Positions 45,458 through 64,000 of a stretch of 64,000 nucleotides of DNA are shown piece by piece. Position 1 is the stretch's first letter, and every line of letters begins with the position of its first letter. Source of the DNA: Scolanthus callimorphus (Eukaryota > Cnidaria > Anthozoa > Actiniaria > Edwardsiidae); assembly GCA_033964015.1 (NCBI GenBank), contig CM066913.1, positions 28,608,790 to 28,672,789 on the forward strand, given 5' to 3'. A program made the translations under genes and the position numbers. Under the pieces are notes generated by a model, which worked only from the letters and a program-made list of their open reading frames with translations, ran no database searches and had not been told where the DNA came from.

Positions 45458-45948
45458 GGGACTGTTCGTTAATTAGGTCGCAGGGGGGCTGGTGGTTTTA
45501 TAGGGGGGGTAGATTTTGCAGAACGTCGAAAAATTGGGGGGTAAATTTTTAGAGCACGCGAAACTTTTGGGGGGTGCATTTCAGTGTCATGCAAATTTTC
45601 AACAGGCTAGGATTGAGATTGAGTGCGATTGCGTGAAACGCAGAACACTGTATTGAATCCGGATGATTTCTGCTGAACTTCTCTTCTCTTTTCTTGCCAT
45701 TTTAGAGCTTGTTCTACCGGTACATCCTCGTCAACAATCGTACTTACTTTAGACGCCATTTGGAAAATAGGAGACTGATACTAGCTTTGGATTAGCGTGC
45801 AGGGGGAGGGGGGTAAAATTTCAAATAGCCGTTTTTCGAAGGGGGTAGAAATTGAAACTACTTTCTTTGTACGGGGGTAAGTTTTCAGAAAACCTACAAG
45901 CAGAAAAAACCACCAGCCCCCCCTGCGACGTAATTAACGAACAGTCCC
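45458..45948. mobile_element. 491-bp TIR element, TTA target duplication
   Basis: The ends are GGGACTGTTCGTTAATTAGG and its inverse, flanked by TTA at 45455-45457 and 45949-45951. The inverted arms extend through GCAGGGGGGGCTGGTGG. It resembles 43445-44376 in terminus and G-rich interior. Confidence 0.85.
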
Positions 45949-45951
45949 TTA

Positions 45952-48165
45952 TTACACAGAAATTGGGCCATAATTTATCTGTCTTGGAACGATATCCCGT
46001 CAGAAATCACTAGGATTGGATAAATAGCATGAATTTGAAAATACGCCTCAATTGCAATAAAGAGCTCGTGAATTTTGAAATTAGTATTTAAACACCTGCT
46101 GTTAGCAATATGTATTTGTTGTGTACATATTTTTAATGTGTAACTCGCGCACTGCTCATCACAAGGAAGACCCGGGGGAAGAACTCGATCGGCGAGTAAT
46201 GCATGTACTACGGAATTGAATCAGGAAAACGCATTGACGAAAGGCAATAACGAAAGGACAGTCAAGGGTAGTAAGGCCCGAATCAAGGATAAATTGTTAT
46301 GAACAATTCTTGTTTTTCTAGTATACATATGTAACATAGAATCCTTTGGGAAGTCGAGAAACGTTTTGAAATAAAAAAAATTGGAATAAACAAAATGCTT
46401 ATTTTTATGAACGTCTATGTAAAAGAGTTGATTTGAAATCTCTCTCTGTCACATAATTTTTCTTCCAAAATTACTCGATTTCTTGATGGATTCTCTGTTA
46501 TGCACTATTGACATGCACTATTAACATTATAGTTATTTTCATTATCGATGCATCCCCGCCCGGAAACCCAGGGGGTCTTCCTGTCAAACTACTTCACTCC
46601 TGAAAGAACAAATAGTAGTAATTAAGGGTTTTGTAAACTTCTCGCTTGTGAAGTTCGCCTGCACCCCATATTCAATTTCAGATTTCAGACTGTCCCTTTT
46701 TTAACATCATTTGGCCACAAAGAGGAGTCATACGTACTGCAAACGGGATTGAGAATAAGCTCATGTTTCAGATAATCAGGGTTATTATTCATTGTACTCA
46801 GTTATACTCGTTTTCTGATTGGTTAAAAGTCTACGGACACTTCTTCTAGCAGCTAGCAGTGCTTGCGCTATTTTCAGCGGAAACAGTTTTCTGTAAGTAT
46901 GAGCTTTTGGTACAGGTTGGGGCCTGCTCGCAGGCGTTTGTTTTCTATCGCGAAAAAAAAAACGAAAACCCCCAGAGTTCGTAGTCGTTGCCGCCATCTA
47001 AGGTAGCGCAGAGGAAATAGCCTACCAGGTAGAGCTTGGTCACTCGCTCCAGACTATTTCCTCCCTTCCTTCGCGCAGTAGAGCTCATTAAGCCAATCAC
47101 CATCCGTTCTCAAGATCTTGAGAATCACGCAATTCCTGGGCACGCTTTTGGAAGTCGGCGTTCAGTCGTACTTTCTCCCGAAACGAGTGTTGCGTAGGAA
47201 AAGACGGCTGAAATTCAGGCTAACAAAGAAGCTGAATTTGATAGGAGAGAGTAGGCAAGTGGATGGTATCCGTACATCCGGGACCTCCATCCAATTGACA
47301 GCAGAACGCTATACAACGGAGGTAGAGGGAATAGACTAAAGTTGGAATGTGTCTTATCATGCAAGCTAGGGCTAGAGTAACATTTTTATGGTCAAGATTT
47401 GACATTTTTAATATCTGACAGCAAAACATAGCGGAAGCGGGGTACTGTATAGCTAGCTGTTATTAGTATAGATGTGTAAAACGGTAACAGTAACAGTAAA
47501 TTTAACTAGCACTCTTTTTACAATCTTTTAGAATCAGAAGGAGAGAGAGCACAAGCCACTTGGAGGTAGTTGAAATAACTTATCAAGCCAGGTGGCTAAA
47601 GCAGCGGAAGCAATACAATTTATTCTACATTATTTTAGGAAAATACATCAATACAACACTAAAACAAGAAACACACACACACAAAAAGCAAGAGACGAGA
47701 TGAAGAAAATTTTCAATTGCTTTGTCAAAAAATAAAGAAGAAATAGGAGGTTCAGCTCTATTTATACGGATCATGTTTTCAGCATAGTAAGAGTAAATTT
47801 TTATCCTCCTTTCCCACTAGTGACCGATTTATATGGATTTATATGGATATAACGAGATTCGAGGCTGTTTTTACACTCCCCTCCCCCGTTCGCAAGATTG
47901 GTCATATTAAAAAAATGCATTGTCAATCCAAACGCCCACAGGAAAATATGGCTTTACCTTCAAAACTAGCGAAATCTTATTATATTTGAAAATATGCCGT
48001 CAAGTATATCTGAACTGCAATGTCTATAGTATACTATGTGTTTGCACTTCGTTTGTCAGGTGATGGTCTCCATATTTAAAAAGATAACATCTTGTATGAA
48101 GATCTTCGATCACAGAATGTCATTTCATTTGGTCATTAATCCAACACCAGGCCATTCAAGAGATT
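45952..48165. other. Intergenic stretch; one element fragment near 46.9 kb
   Basis: This is mostly unassigned AT-rich DNA. The segment at about 46925-47000 (CCTGCTCGCAGGCGTTTG, CGCGAAAAAA, GAGTTCGTAGTCG) resembles the core of the element at 31637-31830. No gene was recognised. Confidence 0.45.
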
Positions 48166-48168
48166 AAT

Positions 48169-48545
48169 AGCGGAACTCCCCGTGCCGAAGGCACGGAGTG
48201 GAGCCCCATTTCTCCGGCTAAACTCGAATTATAGTTTTGAGTAATCTTTACTGATATTCTAGCTATGATTTTCCTTTGTCGCATGTTAGATTTAGTTAGT
48301 ACAATGAGACAAATACTATGTCAAGTATTCTTTGTTGTGGATTTCGCTGAAAATCTTATTTTTCATTTTTATTTCAAGGAGAATATCTTTTGCCGGTCGT
48401 GAACTACGACTTGTTAGCATATCAGAACGCGCTAATACTATCATTGCCATATAATGGTAACATGAATTTTCTTGATTTAAACTGTAAAGGTGAGCTCCCT
48501 GTGAGTAAGACGTGGGGTGTGTATGATTGGAGTTCCGCTTTTAGG
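48169..48545. mobile_element. Short element bounded by AGCGGAACTCC inverted ends
   Basis: The left end is AGCGGAACTCC, followed by a CCGTGCC GAA GGCACGG hairpin. The right end is GGAGTTCCGCT followed by the shared CTAAATCTATATATTA motif. The same kind of ends bound 12108-12979. Confidence 0.5.
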
Positions 48546-48819
48546 CATTGCCTAAATCTATATATTACTGATCGAATCGCGTTAAGCTGAAAACTCTGAT
48601 TGGCTAGTAGGATCTCGCTCATCAAAATCTCACAAGGGGTTGTGCTATTGAACCACCCAGAACCATATGGAGTGACAAGTTCGAATGGTAGCAACCACAG
48701 CTGTTTGTATATTACAGCCATCCTGTTATGATAGCAAGACTATTATTTTTGTGACCAGCAGGTATGTACTGGATCTCTTCTGGGAGGTAAAAACCTGAAA
48801 ACTGGGCTGCTTCTATACG

Positions 48820-50435
48820 ATGAACTTCCTCGTGGGCAACAAACTGCTGCTGTTACTGGCGATTTGCTCATTTGGTCGTTCTTCCACGACATATGTGAAT
48901 AGTTCTAGCGAAAAAGATTTAGATCTACTAAGAGGTAAGCACTTTTTTTAGAATTTGCTCAAACGTCATAGCATGGCGTATATAACAGTGCAGGTGACAG
49001 CCTCGGTCGGCATTAAACTTTGTAAAATTGTCGTTTTATATTTTCTCAATCTGTACGCGCGTTTTTATTATTAATAAAAACCCGCTATTACGAATATAAT
49101 TCACGTTTTTCGACATTTCCTGCATGTCGCCTGGTGAACGGAGTTCTAAATGTATTTTCATTATATTTCAAAGCCTTTCTTATTTGCTTTTTCAGCCCTT
49201 TTTTTGACAACTAGGTTGATATTGAATCTTTTAAGGTGAATGTATGAAAAGCAATCTTGACAATTTGCTAAATGAGAAGGCTGCGAAGAAAATCAATTAA
49301 GTTTTCTGTCGCGAACCACTAATATGGTTAAATTAATAAAAATTATTCACTTTGTCGGTGATTAAAATAATTTTTCAGAGCGATACAACGAGCTAGAGAA
49401 AGTACAACTTTCTAAAGATGTTCAGACGGGCTTGCTGTTCTTTGCCATTGTCACCTTGCCAGCCTCGTTCCTGTGCAATTCTCTCATCATTCACACAGTG
49501 CGCACGCATCCACGCATGCGCAGTGGTACAACCAACAAATTCATCGTCAACATGGCTGTCGGGGATATTCTGGCTACCATGGCAACCAGCACCCAATTAA
49601 TAAAGTACATATTCGTGGGTGAGCGCTGGTTTCCTGGACTGGCTGGCACGATTACATGCAAACTGCAGTACTGGGGACTGCTGGCTGGGACATTTTGTTC
49701 TGTGTTTAGCCTTGTCTTGCTTACTGTTGACCGATATGGGGCAGTGAAACATCCTTTGAAGTACAAGTTGTGCTCCAAATGGGTTCGGTATGCTATTCCC
49801 TGCATATGGATTATCTCCTCGCTTCTGCCGATTAAAATGATCTGGAGCAGTATCATCACCATCACCTTTCCCCCGTCCATAGCGAACCAGACATTCTGTG
49901 TTCATGACTTTACAAAAAGAGAAGATCAAATGTGGGCCCTTCTTATCGTTCTGCTTGGTTTTGTAGCACCTCTGGTTGTTATGAAAATGTGCTATGCTTG
50001 CATGGCACTTATCCTGTGGCGAAGGAAGATCCCCAGAGAGCAGCGAGATCGGGCCCATGCGCACAAGACTGCCAAACAGTGACCAGTATGGTCGTGTGTA
50101 TTCTGCTAGCCTTTGAGGCTTGCTGGGCACCGTTCTTTATTTTCTCCTACATTGTTATCGCCTTTCCACATGCAAGAGAAAATATACACGCCGCGGGATT
50201 TGTAATTTGCTTTATGCTTGTGCAGCTCAATGGCCCAATGAACGTGGCCATGTACGCGGTATTCAATGACAACTTTCGGAAGGGGTTCCAGAAGAGCCTC
50301 AAGTGCGCTATTACTCATGGGAAAGTCGATAGAGAAAAGTCAAGTCAACCGACGTCACAAGAAACAAGAAAATCTCACGGGACTTCCACGAGCGCGATTG
50401 AGAGGGTCAATAGAGACTGCACGACGAAGCTCTAA
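48820..50435 (+). CDS. Class A (rhodopsin-like) GPCR, neuropeptide-receptor type, with a one-base frameshift
   Basis: Exon 1 is 48820-48934: ATG, then a hydrophobic signal peptide (LLLLLAICSF) and an N-glycosylation site (NSS). Its donor is AGAG/gtaagc. Exon 2 is 49379-50435, with acceptor tttttcag. TM1 has LCNSLII, TM2 NMAVGD, TM3 ends TVDRY, TM5 has FVAPLVV, TM6 CWAP and TM7 NVAMY in place of NPxxY. Cysteines in ITCKLQY and TFCVHD should form the usual disulfide. The frame breaks after HKTAK: the first frame stops at TGA 50080-50082, while TM6-TM7 continue one frame over (VTSMVVCILL) to TAA 50433-50435. A missing A in the AAA at 50074-50076 would account for it. A candidate poly(A) signal AATAAA lies at 50920. 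The ligand class cannot be told. Confidence 0.85.
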
Positions 50436-50575
50436 ATAGTGAGGATCGAGCTCCCATTGGTGGATCCCAGAAAGGTTACAAACATGTACAGCTATAGGAA
50501 CGATTGTAGTTCGATTTGCCCAAACCGGATCTACAAGTTAACCGATTACCAGTGGCATAGCAATTCTCGTCCCCA

Positions 50576-50730
50576 GAGCCAGAGCGTTCGGCATAGCCAG
50601 AGATGTTTACTAGGTGCGCAACATAGCCAGAGATGTTTACTATAGGAACGCCACATAGGCAGATATGTTTTCAGGTGCGCCACATAGCCAGAGATGTTTA
50701 CTTGGTAGGCCACATAGCCAGAGATGTTTA
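50576..50730. repeat. Degenerate ~30-bp tandem repeat (about 5 units) in the GPCR 3' region
   Basis: Units contain ACATAGCCAGAGATGTTTAC followed by variable TAGGTGCGCC-like spacers. The array lies 140 bp after the GPCR stop, probably within the 3' UTR. Confidence 0.85.
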
Positions 50731-51147
50731 CTAGCCACGAAAATGAGAATGCAATCGTGTGGACGGGGTTTTAATCTCAGTCTCCAATTGTGAATCCTTT
50801 TAATATTAGAAAATGTGGCGATTTTAAAATATGCAGAGAGAAAAAGTTAGTTGGGTAGCTCTGCATTGCAAGGTGTTAGGCAAATAAGTAATTCCTTGAA
50901 TGTGAAGATCTCCACGATCAATAAAATTATCATATTCACATCACCCATAATGCATTTTGCTTGCCCCAGTCATTCTCTTGACAACTGTGCATCTCTGACT
51001 ATTGAAAATAATAGTCACACGAATTATTGATACGAGAGTATCTCTTCCAGTCCGCTTTGTTCCGTTTTTCTTGTTTAAACCAAGATCCATCGTTAATGAC
51101 TTGGTTCAGTTTACAAAATCAAACTATCGCCCATCATCGAATTAATG

Positions 51148-51552
51148 GGAATTTGGAGTGAGATCGCGCCCCATCACGAGAACACGTGGAGTGAGATCGC
51201 GCCCCATCACGAGAACTCGTGGAGTGAGATCGCGCCCCATCACGAGAACTCGTGGAGTGAGATCGCGCCCCATCACGAGAACTCGTGGAGTGAGATCGCG
51301 CCCCATCACGAGAACTCGTGGAGTGAGATCGCGCCCCATCACGAGAACTCGTGGAGTGAGATCGCGCCCCATCACGGGAGAACTCGTGGAGTGAGATCGC
51401 GCCCCATCACGAGAACTCGTGGAGGGAGATCGCGCCCCATCACGAGAACTCGTGGAGGGAGATCGCGCCCCATCACGAGAACTCGTGGAGGGAGATCGCG
51501 CTCCATCACGAGAACTCGTGGAGTGAGATCGCGCCCCATCACGAGAACTCGT
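51148..51552. repeat. 33-bp minisatellite (about 12 units) containing a CACGAG-AA-CTCGTG palindrome
   Basis: Units are GTGGAGTGAGATCGCGCCCC + ATCACGAGAACTC, with a sub-family carrying GGAGGGAG. Three frames on the plus strand stay open, producing spurious ORFs. Confidence 0.95.
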
Positions 51553-51559
51553 TTCTATG

Positions 51560-53470
51560 ATTCACATGTTCACGAGTCAAAAACGAGAACACGAGACAAA
51601 AACACGAGACAAAAACGCAGAGAATACAGGGCACGCCCAGCACCACTTCCCAGTCCACTCAAAAGGTTACCCAGTATTATCACTTATTCATGCCAGTTCA
51701 GCATGTCCATTCGTCATGGTGAACAAGGTCTGAATCTCGATGAAACGTAAACAATTTTCAATGTGTTGCGATTGCTCGAGGACAGTGATCTTGCGGTTTT
51801 GTTTCTACTTGCTGAAACTTGAACCTGGGGAAACGTGCTATGATTTCCTTGATATTATCAAAACGCGGAGTTTCATTGCCTCCTTTTATTGGATGGCGGT
51901 TTTAGCGTCTTTTCATTCGAAAGTAGTTCACGAACAAGATCGCGTTATTCAAGTTTTTTTAATCAAAATCGGTAAAAGTATTTATATTATCAAATTGTGG
52001 CAACAAGTATGCTAGCACAATCTGTACGAGGCTCGTGCAGTTCGTCTGGGAATAGAATGATAGAGAGAACCGTACAGAGTCCAGGCCAGTTGTCTGGGGA
52101 AGTGAAGACAAGATGGTTCGCGCGAGTACAACCACAACTTCAGCTTTAAAGCTTCAATCACCATCAATGATTGTAATAAAAAAATATATTCTCTCCTCAA
52201 GAGACAGATAACGGTTAGAAGCCAACGGTTAGGATGGGATTCACCACCAGGCAGTCAGTTCAAAGTCAAAGACAAAGACGTCCCTTGCTTTCTAATAAAT
52301 TTATTTTGGCACATTTTTGGCAAGACTATCATTCTGTTTAATACAACCATACTGGTGACAAATGATGCGTCTTTAATTAATTACAGCGCGAACGAACATA
52401 GTGAAATAGAGCAATTCGCAATCTTTCAGAATAAGCTCGAGTTGTAGACCGACCTGGAGCACTCCTTGGCCCGTCCATGCAGTGATCACGTGTCTTATAA
52501 CAAACATGGAGGCAGTTCTTTCATCCTCAAAACCACATCTAACGATTTCACCGGAAACTGTAGTGAGGGCTAATGACTACTCTAAAGTGACGCTTCATAA
52601 CTTGATAAGCACTTATTATATATTTATAGCAATTCAAATGCCTTTCGCGGTAATATATACATCATATCCCTTTCATCCCATCATAAACGGTGAGGTGATA
52701 GATCTAACCGGAGACAGCTTTGATTTGCATTTCCTTCAAGGTCCTGTTTCAAAAATGTAGGTTGAGAGAATAGCATGCTTCACTAATTGGTCTCTGAGAC
52801 CACAGTGAGTCCGTAGTCTATCAAAGGGATACATGTTATTCTCTCTCTCATGTCATTCTCTCTCTGCTTTGGCTAACAAAGCTATACGCCGGCTTTTTCT
52901 ATAATTTTTTTCCCCATATTTACAAAACTGAAAAAGAACAGCAATTGGACGTGTGTTTCTGAGCAGCTAACGTATGCGTGAAGCGTATTTAGGTCTGTCG
53001 TGACAGCAATATGGAAGAATCAACCAATCAAGTGCTTTGGTATTGAGAAGGGTCTGGATCTTTCTACCTTTTTACTTGTTATACAATATGCCATGGCAAG
53101 GTCCAGAATTACCATTCTAGATATATTACGCAAAGCTCCAACCCGACCTGTTTCTTTGATACCGGCTTATCTTAGCAATTTCGCTGTAAAGGCAGAACCA
53201 CTACAGCAGTTGCTATATATAAATAATCTTAAAGTGTCCATTCACATGAGATACCATTAAAGTTAGAAAACGAATTGCTACCTGATAATCACGTAAGCGA
53301 CGACCATTTCTATATAACAGAATTACAGATGATTGTTGGTAGATGGAAGCAATTGGCAGTACTTCATTTCATTATATTCCTTCCGTTGGATATCAATTAT
53401 TACGAGACTAGGATGTCTCTGAGTCAATAGATGACTAAACAAAGCTCTAAGTCAAGGCTGTCAGGAATCC
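51560..53470. other. Intergenic region between the GPCR and KDM5; no feature recognised
   Basis: Only short ORFs are present, without domain signatures. The KDM5 3' UTR should lie at the right end, but no clear poly(A) site could be assigned. Confidence 0.45.
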
Positions 53471-53477
53471 AGGTCTA

Positions 53478-63921
<10,444 letters not shown>

Positions 63922-64000
63922 CTGTGAAACAAACAAGAACATTAGGGTATAAATCAACACCACTCTTTGCTTTAAGAACATTTGGTAATACTAACAGGTA

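Noticed and set aside
52482..53260. Two plus-strand ORFs of 86-92 aa before KDM5
   Set aside because: No homology recognised and no splice signals linking them. Chance ORFs cannot be excluded.

Overview
The window is eukaryotic and reads as an invertebrate animal genome. It has small phase-matched exons with GT/AG introns, three recognisable metazoan genes and very dense non-autonomous DNA transposons and minisatellites. The DIRS/Ngaro-type tyrosine-recombinase retroelement and the many short terminal-inverted-repeat elements would fit a cnidarian, probably an anthozoan. The species is an inference and not proven by anything here. No tRNA, rRNA or CRISPR array was found.

Layout. (1) About 2.17-39.82 kb, minus strand: one split gene for an RBM5/RBM10-type splicing regulator. 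I rebuilt 22 coding exons, about 913 codons, all joining in phase. Their order is RD/RS-rich N-terminus, RRM1, RanBP2 zinc finger, RRM2, OCRE, C2H2 zinc finger, KYRDRA box and G-patch. The last few codons and the 5' leader were not found. Its large introns hold nearly all the repeats of the left half. These include minisatellites with units of 33, 48, 39, 55, 73 and 43 bp, a decayed DIRS/Ngaro retroelement (RT/RNase H plus recombinase remnant), a LINE RT scrap and many TIR elements. (2) About 40-48.5 kb: no recognised gene, with several TIR elements whose target duplications can be read. (3) 48.82-50.44 kb, plus strand: a two-exon class A GPCR with a signal peptide, interrupted by a one-base frameshift. 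(4) 50.5-53.4 kb: intergenic, with two short tandem arrays. (5) 53.48-63.92 kb, minus strand: the C-terminal ~1,160 codons of a KDM5/JARID1 histone H3K4 demethylase (second half of JmjC, C5HC2, PLU-1, PHD2, PHD3). Its N-terminal exons (JmjN, ARID, PHD1) must lie beyond the right edge. It also carries a single-base frameshift.

How it fits together. The two long genes encode nuclear regulators, one of pre-mRNA splicing and one of chromatin. They lie on the same strand but show no functional link beyond that. The GPCR sits between them on the opposite strand. The most unusual aspect is the RBM gene: five of its six largest introns carry a different minisatellite family. Three of those families are split by an insertion, and one is present as two arrays in opposite orientation that could fold into a long RNA hairpin. 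The KDM5 and GPCR frameshifts both look like a missing A in an A-run, so consensus errors should be excluded before calling either gene broken.
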